Shown piece by piece: positions 1 through 7,580 of a DNA stretch of 12,534 nt. Each line of letters starts with the position of its first letter. The stretch's first letter is position 1. This stretch comes from JAUWMI01 sp964454265 (lineage in GTDB: Bacteria > Sumerlaeota > Sumerlaeia > MWCT01 > JAUWMI01). The position numbers were made by a program, and so were the translations under genes. Below the pieces are notes generated by a model. The model saw only the letters and a program-made list of their open reading frames with translations, did no database searches and was not told the origin of the DNA. The DNA is taken from the NCBI GenBank assembly GCA_964454265.1, contig CAYVXD010000124.1, positions 1 to 12,534 on the forward strand, written 5' to 3'.

Positions 1-215
1 ATAATCCCGGAGCTTGCCTTCCAGACCACCCGTGGTGAGCCTACCGGACGAACTACCAACCCAGAGATCGGAGTCCAGACTGTGGGCTCAATCTTCTCTG
101 GATCCAACCAGGTATCATTATCATATTGTGCCCCTGAGAGCGCAAGCTTGTTAAAGAAATGCGCATAATAATTTCCCGTTGCTCCTTTTCCGTTAAAGCA
201 TACATTGAATTCTAC
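1..215 (-). other. Unidentified open frame running off the left edge
   Basis: On the minus strand, 71 codons are open from just after an in-frame TGA (216-218) to the window edge. The translation begins VEFNVCFNGKGATGNYYAHF and has a protein-like mix, with several Trp, Pro and aromatic residues. There is no in-frame ATG, GTG or TTG before a TTG about 36 codons in. An ATG preceded by AGGAAAG lies just upstream in a different frame, so the true 5' end may carry a one-base frameshift. The opposite strand is also open here, reading rightward to a TAA at 166-168, so the coding strand is uncertain. I do not recognise the family. It could be the start of a broken gene or chance open sequence. Confidence 0.3.
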
Positions 216-286
216 TCATTCTTTCCTGAAAATCAATAGCTTAGACCATCTCCATTCATCTGCGGATTAATTATTGCAACTACAAA

Positions 287-312
287 TAGGGGCACGCCGC
301 AGCGTGCCCCTA
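287..312 (-). terminator. Perfect 11-bp hairpin, possible terminator of the DUF3352-like gene
   Basis: TAGGGGCACGC and its exact reverse complement flank a 4-base loop. In the minus direction, in which the 453-2171 gene is read, the hairpin is followed by TATTTGTAGTT, a loose U-rich tail. It lies about 140 bases past that stop codon. The plus direction has no T run. It could equally be one copy of a dispersed palindromic repeat, since G-rich palindromes of this style are often interspersed. Confidence 0.45.
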
Positions 313-354
313 CACTCTTAGCCTTTACGCGGAACGCGCTATTTCCAGAGTGTA
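311..354. repeat. Nested inverted repeat next to the hairpin
   Basis: TACACTCT (311-318) and AGAGTGTA (347-354) are exact reverse complements. Between them, TAGC/GCTA (319-322 and 338-341) or CGCG/CGCG (328-331 and 335-338) can pair, giving a nested stem. It shares two bases with the 287-312 hairpin, so the two form one compact palindromic cluster. The rest of 216-452 shows no gene. Confidence 0.4.
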
Positions 355-452
355 ATCATTATTAGCATCAGGGCCATGAGAATAGATTAAAAATATGTCC
401 ATAAGGTTGCCGGTGTTAGCGGTAATACGTGTAAACCTATTAGTCTGCTCGA

Positions 453-2171
453 CTACTCTGCTGGAATGTAGAGACGAAGATCGGCCGAGATTGGGGAAGA
501 TGATGTTGTGATGCAGAGCGCTTTGAGGTATGTGAGTACTTCAATGGGCTTGTGATACTTCTCCACCTTAGCCCGGATTTTCTGCTGCCATTGGAGCGAC
601 TTATCGGCAACGCGCCTCAAGGCATTCCCTGCCTCTTCGAAATTCACATAGAGTATACACGAGGGATTCTGAAGCGCGTGCTCTCGGACTTGCTTGTAGA
701 GGTCATTGGCCGTGATGTTGCTTTGGGCGGCTGCGCGTACCGCCAGATTCTCTGCCAGTGTTTTACTCCCCAGCATCACCACCAGATAAGATTCAAGAAA
801 TCCATATCCGATTGGCCCAAATGGGGTCTGGCAGGATCGAATCGTGTGGTTTTCCACGTGCGTTTCCTCGAGCGGGAAGCTCTGCTCGCCCAGGCGGATC
901 TGCTGAACGTGTTGCGCGAGGAGCTGGCGAACCTTATCAGTATCGGAAGCTTTAACAAAGAGCTCTGCTGTAAATTGAGGGAAGAGCAATCCAGGCTGGA
1001 TGTTGCACAATGCTAATGTCAGTTCATTGTCCATGTAAGGGAAGATATCACGAACAGGATTGATGCCCGACGCAGCTTCAATAGCACTAAGCCAGGCCTC
1101 TGGTGTTATGGATGGAAAGAGCTCAAGAAAGGCTGCAAGCTCGGTGAGCGACCTGCGCAGTTCCGGCCCCTGCACCTGGAAAAAGCCCAGGGTATCAATC
1201 GAAAGAAAGGACAAGGCCGAGGGTTTTGCAATTATCGAGGCAGCTGAAGCCCCGGATAGCGCTTGGGCTGTGGCCTTATAACGGAAGTGAAAATTGCCAA
1301 CGAATCCGTTGTGAACGGAAAAGACCACGCGCCAGTATTCATGGTGCTCCAGCATCTTTGACAGCGAGGCCAGGGTTTGCTCTGGAAAGCGCTTTTGAAT
1401 CGTACCGCTCGGCAAGGCACCAAGTAAGCGGAGGCAGAGTTGCGGAATGATGTAGCAGATGAGTCCTTCGGCCTTTTCCATTCCGGCGAAGGCCAGCTGA
1501 AACTTGCTGCTATCAGCCAACGTGTTCCGGCTGTTTTCCACCTTCATGTCAATTACGTGTTTGAGATAGGCAGTATTGTTTGAGCGCAGCGAGAGTACAA
1601 CCGTGCGGCCAAAGCGCAGGTAGGAGAAGGCGTGCTTTGCCTTTTTGGCGTCGTAGAGATTGATCAGTGTGCCGCGATAGTGCTCAGTGCGGAGTTTTAG
1701 TCCTGGATAGAGCTGGGCGACCAGCTCGGCTAGTTTTTCTTCAAAGCCTAGTTGAGTTTTTGATAACAATAGCAACCCGGGTTGCTCGGCATCCGGCACC
1801 GAGATCAGGGCGAACACCACATGGCGGCCGAACCATCTCTTAATAAACGTTTCACCCAGGCGAAGCGTGGTGCGGCGTTCAAATCGGTGCTTTTTCTCCT
1901 GGAGGCGCTGCCATTCTTTGGACGACAGGAGCAGTCGCGACAGGGCGCCACTCGAGCCGAGCTCTCGCGCAAATTGCATTGATTCAATGCGTTCCCAGAG
2001 CGTGTTAAGATTGCGCAGCGAGATATAGGCCGGTGTATCAGCCGGTAAGAGCCGGGCGAGCTCTTCCGTATAATCTGGGCCGCCGCGCTGACGTACGTAG
2101 ATAAAAAACGCCAGGAGCACGATGCTACACCCCAGCAACACACTCAGCATAATCCTGTTTTTTCGTTTCAT
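453..2171 (-). CDS. Membrane-anchored protein with DUF3352-like N-terminus
   Basis: This 572-residue protein starts with a basic stretch (MKRKNR) and one hydrophobic segment at about residues 8-26, so it is probably held in the inner membrane with most of the chain outside the cytoplasm. Right after it comes LLPADTPAYISLRNL (41-55), which resembles the start of DUF3352-type proteins of unknown function; that assignment is from memory and tentative. The rest alternates short beta-like and helical stretches without catalytic motifs I can recognise. LLGC at 12-15 resembles a lipobox, but the hydrophobic run continues past the Cys, which favours a simple anchor. The ATG is supported by AGGAGCT a few bases upstream. 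The gene follows the orphan oppF in the same direction after 199 bases, and a TATAAT sits in that gap, so it may have its own promoter. The function is unknown. Confidence 0.8.
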   Translation of the reverse strand: MKRKNRIMLSVLLGCSIVLLAFFIYVRQRGGPDYTEELARLLPADTPAYISLRNLNTLWERIESMQFARELGSSGALSRLLLSSKEWQRLQEKKHRFERRTTLRLGETFIKRWFGRHVVFALISVPDAEQPGLLLLSKTQLGFEEKLAELVAQLYPGLKLRTEHYRGTLINLYDAKKAKHAFSYLRFGRTVVLSLRSNNTAYLKHVIDMKVENSRNTLADSSKFQLAFAGMEKAEGLICYIIPQLCLRLLGALPSGTIQKRFPEQTLASLSKMLEHHEYWRVVFSVHNGFVGNFHFRYKATAQALSGASAASIIAKPSALSFLSIDTLGFFQVQGPELRRSLTELAAFLELFPSITPEAWLSAIEAASGINPVRDIFPYMDNELTLALCNIQPGLLFPQFTAELFVKASDTDKVRQLLAQHVQQIRLGEQSFPLEETHVENHTIRSCQTPFGPIGYGFLESYLVVMLGSKTLAENLAVRAAAQSNITANDLYKQVREHALQNPSCILYVNFEEAGNALRRVADKSLQWQQKIRAKVEKYHKPIEVLTYLKALCITTSSSPISADLRLYIPAE

Positions 2172-2300
2172 ACCAGCTCCTGCGCCATCAGTTCATTGAG
2201 CGCCTGAGACAACCAAAAACAATGAAAAATGCATAATGCAAATTTTAGTCGAACCTCGGTTGCGAACGTTACGCCGCTGAGCTTCTGTGTCTGAGGGATT

Positions 2301-2306
2301 ATTATA
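2301..2306 (-). promoter_or_regulatory. Candidate -10 element before the DUF3352-like gene
   Basis: The minus strand reads a perfect TATAAT here. No good -35 lies at 16-18 bases; the best is ATGGCA at a spacing of 19. Transcription would start near 2294, giving a leader of about 120 bases that also contains an 11-base palindrome (TGCATAATGCA, 2230-2240). Confidence 0.3.
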
Positions 2307-2370
2307 CTGGTGTGCCGATTGTAATGCCATCTGAGCGAGGTCAAGGTCTCAAGGTATAAAGACTGACAAG

Positions 2371-3351
2371 TCATGCGGCTTTTTCGTAGAGCAGGCATGC
2401 GGCAAAGTGTCCGGGTTTGTGTTCAAGGAGTTGGGGCACAACACTATCACACGGATCAAATCGTTTGGGGCAGCGGGGATGGAAGGGACACCCAGGGGGA
2501 GGATTTACCGGACTCGGCACATCGCCTTCCAGTATAATTCGTTTTCGCTTGCCCTTGGGATCAGGTTGCGGCACCGCAACGAGAAGGGCCTGCGTATAGG
2601 GGTGCAGCGGTGCGTCAAAGATCGCCTCTTTTGGCCCGATCTCGACTGTTTTCCCTAGATACATTACCGCTACCCGATGGCTGATATGGCCCACCACACT
2701 GAGGTCGTGGCTAATGAAAATGAACGCGATTCCGAATTTTTCCTGAAGTGACTGTAGCAGGTTGATAATCTGTGCCTGGATTGAGACGTCCAGCGCGGAA
2801 ACCGGCTCATCGGCCACAACGACCTTTGGTTCAACAGCCAGTGCGCGTGCAATCCCGATGCGCTGCCGTTGGCCGCCGCTAAATTCGTGTGGAAAGCGCT
2901 TGATGTGGCTGGGGTCGAGCCCGACGGCATGCAGCAGCTCGGCCACGCGTTCCCACTTTGCACGTCCGGAGGCCAGCCGATGAATGGTAAGCGCCTCCGC
3001 GATGATGCTCCCCACGGTCATGCGTGGATTCAGAGAGGAGAAGGGATCCTGAAAGATCATCTGTATTTTACGGCGATAGGGAAGGAGCTCTTTGTTTGAA
3101 AGGGTCGCCAGGTTCGGGGAATCTTCCAGATAGACTTCACCGGCAGTTGGCCGAATGAGTTGAAGAATCACGCGGCCCAGGGTAGTTTTCCCGCACCCAC
3201 TTTCGCCGACCAGCCCCAGGGTCTCTTTTACCTCGAGATGCAGGCTAATATCATCAACAGCCCTCACGTAATCGCGCGTGTAGGAGAACAGACCCTTACG
3301 AATGGGGAAATACTTCTTCAGGTTGTTGACCCTGAGCAAAGGAAAGTGAGT
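2371..3351 (-). CDS. Peptide ABC transporter ATP-binding protein, OppF/DppF type
   Basis: This 326-residue ATPase would power uptake of oligopeptides or dipeptides at the inner face of the membrane, paired with a second ATPase (OppD/DppD) and two permeases. Counting from the ATG at 3351: Walker A GESGCGKT (49-56), Q-loop Q101, signature FSGGQRQRI (157-165), Walker B VVVADEP (177-183) and H-loop H215. The C-terminal peptide-transporter extension contains GCPFHPRCP and four Cys (288, 294, 301, 319), a pattern described as an iron-sulfur site in some OppD/DppD-type subunits. The frame stays open to a TTG at 3384, but MTHFPLLRVNNLKKYFPI matches the usual family start better; neither start has a strong ribosome-binding site. 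No oppA, B, C or D is in the window, and toxin-antitoxin genes lie directly upstream. It may be an orphan that works with permeases encoded elsewhere, or the survivor of a broken operon. All ATPase motifs are intact. Confidence 0.93.
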   Translation of the reverse strand, partial: THFPLLRVNNLKKYFPIRKGLFSYTRDYVRAVDDISLHLEVKETLGLVGESGCGKTTLGRVILQLIRPTAGEVYLEDSPNLATLSNKELLPYRRKIQMIFQDPFSSLNPRMTVGSIIAEALTIHRLASGRAKWERVAELLHAVGLDPSHIKRFPHEFSGGQRQRIGIARALAVEPKVVVADEPVSALDVSIQAQIINLLQSLQEKFGIAFIFISHDLSVVGHISHRVAVMYLGKTVEIGPKEAIFDAPLHPYTQALLVAVPQPDPKGKRKRIILEGDVPSPVNPPPGCPFHPRCPKRFDPCDSVVPQLLEHKPGHFAACLLYEKAA

Positions 3352-3395
3352 CATTGGGGTTATCCATTTCGCGGTCTTCTGCAATAGTCACATCG

Positions 3396-3408
3396 CAGTT
3401 ATCAACTG
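3396..3408. repeat. 13-base palindrome upstream of oppF
   Basis: CAGTT-ATC-AACTG is a perfect hyphenated palindrome in the short gap between the downstream MNT gene and oppF. It could be an operator, but it is short and no convincing promoter overlaps it. Confidence 0.2.
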
Positions 3409-3424
3409 TATAACAAGATTTCAT

Positions 3425-3748
3425 TTATGCTATTTTCCTACCAGTCTCAATTATATGCCCGGTAAAATTAGTGGGCCTCGCATTGTTCAAATCCTCGTCC
3501 GAGAAGAAATGGGGGTCAATGTCAAGGCCAAACAGTCGACGTATCTCAACGACAGCGTCCACTTTCTCTTCTAGAGTCCAGTTTCCTACATCCTTGGAGA
3601 ATATAGCGAGATCTATATCGCTAAGAGCCCTTTCTTGGTCAGAAACCTGCGAGCCAAAAAGGAAAATTGCGCTTATGTTCATTCGCTGTTTTAAATAATT
3701 ATAGAGCTTAGCCAGCCTCGTATCTATTTGAGAGCATTTCCGAGCCAC
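3425..3748 (-). CDS. MNT-type nucleotidyltransferase (antitoxin of HEPN-MNT module 2)
   Basis: This 107-residue minimal nucleotidyltransferase has GS (32-33) followed after ten residues by SDIDLAI, giving the GSx10DxD metal-binding motif with D44 and D46. A third acidic position is likely in LDIDPHFF (D76 or D78). Proteins of this family act as antitoxins; in the characterised MntA-HepT pair the antitoxin transfers AMP to a tyrosine of the HEPN toxin. The start is GTG at 3748, with a purine-rich AGGGGG seven bases upstream, inside the end of the HEPN gene. The 25-base overlap with that gene suggests translational coupling. Here the HEPN gene comes first, the reverse of the neighbouring pair. 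The module looks A+T-rich compared with lon and oppF, which suggests acquisition by transfer. The protein's target is inferred from gene pairing only. Confidence 0.88.
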   Translation of the reverse strand: MARKCSQIDTRLAKLYNYLKQRMNISAIFLFGSQVSDQERALSDIDLAIFSKDVGNWTLEEKVDAVVEIRRLFGLDIDPHFFSDEDLNNARPTNFTGHIIETGRKIA

Positions 3749-4107
3749 TTCACTACCCCCTCTGTCTTAGTTAGATAAAGAGAAGCGAGGTCTCTTGTGG
3801 CTTCTTTTGAAAGCTTTATGACCTCTTCCGGATATCTTGATTCAATATAAAACGTATTCAGTCTATCGAGGAATTTTCTTTTTTCGTCATTCAGCTTTAT
3901 GCTTGTCATTTCGGCTAATCTAAGAAGGTCATGAATTCTGGGCGGAAAGATCTTTTTTTCTTTAACTATTATTGCCTTAATCAGCTTTTCTATTGCCTGC
4001 TGGCAACAAAACAATACATAGAGGTAACGCTCAGCCTTGAACATCGCCTTTGCAGTTTCCCAATCGTATTCAAAGAGCCTCAGCCATTTTGCAATATCTT
4101 CATCCAT
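3724..4107 (-). CDS. HEPN-domain protein (toxin of HEPN-MNT module 2)
   Basis: This 127-residue all-helical protein has the landmarks of short HEPN proteins of the PF05168 kind: a first helix with WLRLFEYDWETAKAMF, then CCQQAIEKLIKAI, then RIHDLLRL, then SRYPEE. HEPN proteins are often RNases that act as toxins and are held in check by the partner nucleotidyltransferase. The usual RNase motif R-x4-6-H is absent: the only His sits in RIHDLL with no Arg at the required spacing. The chain may therefore be inactive as an RNase, use other residues, or serve as a substrate-binding partner. An in-frame GTG sits one codon upstream, but the ATG at 4107 is preferred because AAGG lies four bases before it. 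The gene overlaps the MNT gene downstream by 25 bases. A 236-base gap separates it from the upstream module. Confidence 0.85.
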   Translation of the reverse strand: MDEDIAKWLRLFEYDWETAKAMFKAERYLYVLFCCQQAIEKLIKAIIVKEKKIFPPRIHDLLRLAEMTSIKLNDEKRKFLDRLNTFYIESRYPEEVIKLSKEATRDLASLYLTKTEGVVKWLGNALK

Positions 4108-4346
4108 CACACCTTACTCTTCAGCGTAATGTGCCTTTCTGGGTTCTCACTGCAACCAAGAGAAGCGTGCAAGCTAATTGGTGGGTTGGTGCCCTTGACC
4201 ATGCAATGTGGACGTAGTGATCAAATGGCGCCATCGTACGTATCATTATGCGAGCTTTCTGGCAATGGCATTCCTCGATACTTCCGCGTAAAAATGTTTC
4301 TACCCTACGACTGACGATGCTCACTCATTTTACAAAGAGCGGCTCA

Positions 4347-4757
4347 TTATTCATCCATACGTAATTCTGAGGGAAGTTTTGCAAGGATAAAGTCCCTTAT
4401 TTGCTGTGCGATTCCTACAGCTTTTTTTGCGTCTTCAAACAAAGGCTCTTCGAATTCGGCATATCGGATTTCCACAGCAAAGGGGGTAAGAAAAGCAGCC
4501 TTTTCTATTAGTGTTTGAAAAGAAGGGTCTTTTTGAGTTGCAAGAAGAAGCAAGTCCTCGACAGAATGGGTCTTGGGGAACTCTATTTCCTGCCACACTA
4601 GATAAGCCTTGATATATTTTTCTCCCGCCTGTTGCGCATGAAAGCAAATTATCTCAGTAAAGGGTTCATAAGAATCCAAACCATTCTTTGCCGTCACCAA
4701 GTCGCGTCGCGCTTTCTCAACCCAGTTTCTTACAAGGTCAGCACTGCTCTTTTTCAT
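4347..4757 (-). CDS. HEPN-domain protein (toxin of MNT-HEPN module 1)
   Basis: This 136-residue helical protein matches the short HEPN pattern: NWVEKARRDLVTAK near the start, CFHAQQAGEKYIKAYL (38-53), FPKTHSVEDLLLL (60-72), and LTPFAVEIRYAE (90-101). As in the other module, no Arg lies four to six residues before either His (40, 64), so the canonical R-x4-6-H RNase motif is missing. It is only distantly similar to the HEPN protein of module 2, so the modules look like separate lineages rather than a recent duplication. The ATG lies inside the end of the upstream MNT gene with a 20-base overlap, preceded by AAGG at a slightly long spacing, so coupling to the MNT gene is likely. A role as toxin is inferred from family and pairing. 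Confidence 0.87.
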   Translation of the reverse strand: MKKSSADLVRNWVEKARRDLVTAKNGLDSYEPFTEIICFHAQQAGEKYIKAYLVWQEIEFPKTHSVEDLLLLATQKDPSFQTLIEKAAFLTPFAVEIRYAEFEEPLFEDAKKAVGIAQQIRDFILAKLPSELRMDE

Positions 4758-5091
4758 AGATAACCATACCTTTTCTCATGACTGTATTAATGAAAGCCTG
4801 AGGAACTTCGCTCCATTCTTCTATTTCTTGGGGTGTATATACGATAATATCTTTGGGAACCAACAGTCCGGCGAGTGCCTTATATACAGGGACAGAACGG
4901 CGGTATCGCGGAAGATCGGAATTCATTATAATCAAAATGTCCAGATCGCTTCCATCTTTGGGCTTTCCGTACGCGTAAGAGCCAAAAAGAATGATTTTGT
5001 CTGGACGGACTTTATTCACTATGCGATTAACAATCTCCTTCAAGAGCCGCTCATCAACGCGCTTAATTTTTTTCAAAATAATTTCTGCCAT
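4738..5091 (-). CDS. MNT-type nucleotidyltransferase (antitoxin of MNT-HEPN module 1)
   Basis: This 117-residue minimal nucleotidyltransferase reads ILFGSYAYGKPKDGSDLDIL, with G37-S38 and, ten residues later, D49 and D51 of the GSx10DxD motif. D81 in PKDIIVYTP is the likely third metal ligand. It would bind ATP and either AMPylate or simply bind the HEPN partner encoded just downstream. The start ATG lies 19 bases after the lon stop codon; GAGAAG eight bases upstream is a weak ribosome-binding site. The tight spacing to lon and lack of any hairpin between them suggest read-through from the heat-shock genes. Base composition is richer in A+T than lon. Confidence 0.9.
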   Translation of the reverse strand: MAEIILKKIKRVDERLLKEIVNRIVNKVRPDKIILFGSYAYGKPKDGSDLDILIIMNSDLPRYRRSVPVYKALAGLLVPKDIIVYTPQEIEEWSEVPQAFINTVMRKGMVIYEKEQC

Positions 5092-5110
5092 TACGTATTC
5101 TTCTCTATTC

Positions 5111-7477
5111 CTACCGCAAGGCGAGTTTTAGCACCGCGTCCATCTTATTTACCAGGTGAAATTTCGTCTTCTTGCGAACCTCTTCGGGAATATCATCGAG
5201 GTCCTTCTTATTGCGGGCAGGAAGTATCATTTGCTTAATCCCTGCCCTGTGTGCAGCGAGCACTTTTTCTTTAATGCCGCCGACTGGCAAGATATTCCCC
5301 TTGAGTGTGATCTCGCCAGTCATGGAGATAAAGTCTTTCACCAGCCGCTTGGTCATAAGTGAGGCCACAGCCGTACAGATGGTAATGCCGGCTGATGGGC
5401 CATCCTTCGGAATAGCGCCGGCGGGAATGTGGATGTGGATGTCTTGTTTACCAAAAGCGGTTTCTGGAATCTTGAGCTTGCGCGCCTGGGAGTGGATGTA
5501 GGAGACGGCGGCTTGTGCAGATTCCTTCATCACATCACCCAGCTGGCCTGTGAGCAGCAGCTTGCCCTTCCCCTCGGTGGCTGATGTTTCAATGAAGAGA
5601 ATTTCGCCACCTGCCTGAGTCCATGCTGTGCCAATCGCCACACCTGGCTCGCCCATGCGCTGAGCCACTTCGGAAAAGTAGCGCAGTGGGCCGAGATATT
5701 TCGTCACATTTTTTTCAGTCACGCGAACCGGACTCGTCTTATTCGAGGCAAATGCACGAGCGACCTTTCGGCAGATGTTACTTATTTCGCGCTGGACATT
5801 GCGCAAACCGGCTTCGCGCGTATAGTTCTCGATGATCTGTCGAATCGCCGCATCAGTGAAGCTGATCTGCCCGGGCTCCAGCCCATTCTGATGAATCTCT
5901 TTAGGAATGAGATAGCGCTTGGCGATCATGACCTTCTCTTTCAGCGTGTAGCCTGAGAGAAAAACAGTCTCCATGCGGTCGCGCAGTGCTGGAGGCACAG
6001 GATCCAGGAAATTCGCGGTGGTGATGAACATCACTTTAGACAGGTCAAAGGGCATGTCCATATAGTGGTCAGTGAAGCTATTATTCTGTTCGGGATCGAG
6101 AACTTCAAGCAGAGCCGATGCGGGATCGCCGCGGAAGTCAATTCCCAGTTTATCTACTTCGTCGAGCATCATAACGGGATTATTTGAGTCGCACTCTTTG
6201 ATGCCTTTGATTATACGGCCGGGCATGGCGCCGATGTACGTGCGCCTATGGCCGCGAATCTCTGCTTCGTCGCGCATGCCGCCCAGACTCATGCGGTAGA
6301 ACTTGCGCCCCAAAGCGCGTGCAATGGATTTTCCTAACGACGTCTTTCCCACGCCCGGCGGGCCTACAAAGCAGAGAATCGGTCCCTTGAGCTGTTTTTT
6401 GAGTTTTATGACCGAAAGATATTCAAGGATGCGCTCTTTCACCTTGTCGAGGTTATAGTGATCCTCATCGAGGATTTTTTGTGACTGATGAATATCAATG
6501 TTGTCTGTGACACTTTTGCACCATGGGAGAGCGAGAATCCAGTCGAGGTATGTGCGGCTGACGGTATATTCTGCCGAGGCAGGCTGCATAGCTTCGAGTC
6601 GGCGGAGTTCCTTTTCTGCCACCTGCGTGGCATGTTCAGGCATCTCGGTGGACTCGATTGCCTTGCGTAATTCAGCCAGCTCTGCGCTAACCCCCTCTTC
6701 TTCGCCAAGCTCTTTTTTAATCGCCTTGAGCTGTTCGCGCAACAGATATTCGCGCTGACTCTTGTCTATGGTGGTCTTGACCTGGGATTGAATTTTGCTG
6801 CCGAGCTCGAGTACTTCGAGCTCCCGATTTAGAATTACCAGAATACGCTGGACGCGCTTTTTTACGTCAACCATCTCAAGGATTTCCTGCTGCTCGGGTA
6901 ATTTCAGCGACAGATTTGAGGCAATCAGATCGGCCAGTTTCCCCGGGTCCGACACGTTCATCGCAGCCACGCCAAGGTCTTCGGTCAGAGGGGAGAGTGA
7001 GATGATCTTCTGAAGCGTGGTCTGCGCATTCTTCATCATGGCCAGCACTTCTTTGTCGGAGATGCTGATCTCTTGTAGCACTTCGATGCGTGCCTTCCGG
7101 TAGGGCTCCTCCCGGACAATTTCGGAGATGCGAATACGGCGCGTGCCGTGAACAAGAAGCCGCATCGTGCCGTCAGGAATCTTGATCATCTTAAGAATGA
7201 CACACGCCGTTCCAACATCATAATATCGCTCCTCATCTGTCTGCTGATCGCCTTCAGCAGGCTTTCGAGCAAAAATGCCCAGTGTCCGGTCACCAAGGAG
7301 CACTTCATCAACCAACTTCTTGGATGTCTCTTCGGTAACGATCAGGGGAGCAATCATGAAGGGAAAGATGACAAAGTTGTCTAGCCCCAGGATAGGAAGA
7401 ACCTCAGGCACTTCACCCTGTTCGCTCTCTTTGACCAGTTGGGTGACCTTGTCGGCCATGACGGGCTTTTCCGTCAT
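5111..7477 (-). CDS. lon: ATP-dependent protease Lon
   Basis: A complete 788-residue LonA protease that unfolds and degrades misfolded and short-lived regulatory proteins in the cytoplasm, using ATP. The N-terminal substrate-binding domain starts near VLPILGLDNFVIFPFM and continues to about residue 220, followed by a helical linker. The AAA+ module has Walker A GPPGVGKT (372-379), Walker B VMMLDE (435-440), the TTAN sensor (486-489) and GLRN (557-560). The protease domain has the catalytic Ser in PKDGPSAG (S695) and the catalytic Lys in GGIKEK (K738). Their spacing of 43 residues equals that of S679 and K722 in E. coli Lon. GAGGT seven bases upstream supports the ATG at 7477. It follows hsp20 after about 100 bases and precedes the MNT antitoxin gene by 19. 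Lon is the protease that destroys many antitoxins, so the neighbourhood is suggestive. Confidence 0.98.
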   Translation of the reverse strand: MTEKPVMADKVTQLVKESEQGEVPEVLPILGLDNFVIFPFMIAPLIVTEETSKKLVDEVLLGDRTLGIFARKPAEGDQQTDEERYYDVGTACVILKMIKIPDGTMRLLVHGTRRIRISEIVREEPYRKARIEVLQEISISDKEVLAMMKNAQTTLQKIISLSPLTEDLGVAAMNVSDPGKLADLIASNLSLKLPEQQEILEMVDVKKRVQRILVILNRELEVLELGSKIQSQVKTTIDKSQREYLLREQLKAIKKELGEEEGVSAELAELRKAIESTEMPEHATQVAEKELRRLEAMQPASAEYTVSRTYLDWILALPWCKSVTDNIDIHQSQKILDEDHYNLDKVKERILEYLSVIKLKKQLKGPILCFVGPPGVGKTSLGKSIARALGRKFYRMSLGGMRDEAEIRGHRRTYIGAMPGRIIKGIKECDSNNPVMMLDEVDKLGIDFRGDPASALLEVLDPEQNNSFTDHYMDMPFDLSKVMFITTANFLDPVPPALRDRMETVFLSGYTLKEKVMIAKRYLIPKEIHQNGLEPGQISFTDAAIRQIIENYTREAGLRNVQREISNICRKVARAFASNKTSPVRVTEKNVTKYLGPLRYFSEVAQRMGEPGVAIGTAWTQAGGEILFIETSATEGKGKLLLTGQLGDVMKESAQAAVSYIHSQARKLKIPETAFGKQDIHIHIPAGAIPKDGPSAGITICTAVASLMTKRLVKDFISMTGEITLKGNILPVGGIKEKVLAAHRAGIKQMILPARNKKDLDDIPEEVRKKTKFHLVNKMDAVLKLALR

Positions 7478-7580
7478 CGTACAACCTCATTTTTTCTAAG
7501 CTATCAGACAGCCGCTCAGTAAGAGAAATTCTTGCGTGTAATTCACATTGGGTGCGCCATGGACAAGTAAAACAACAATG

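Noticed and set aside
1805..2143. 112-codon minus-strand ORF inside the 453-2171 gene
   Set aside because: An out-of-frame shadow within a longer ORF that has a good ribosome-binding site and membrane anchor.
2168..2398. 76-codon minus-strand ORF between oppF and the DUF3352-like gene, ending in an ATGA overlap
   Set aside because: Its composition is not protein-like, it overlaps the oppF end by 28 bases, and it reads across a region with a TATAAT promoter element and palindrome. The ATGA overlap is probably chance.
4121..4324. 67-codon ORF between the toxin-antitoxin modules as a gene
   Set aside because: GTG start with no ribosome-binding site, no recognisable motif; retained only as possible debris in the findings.
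7478..7580. Separate heat-shock (sigma32-type) promoter for lon
   Set aside because: CTTGTC and CCCAATGT are present but only about nine bases apart, well short of the usual spacing.
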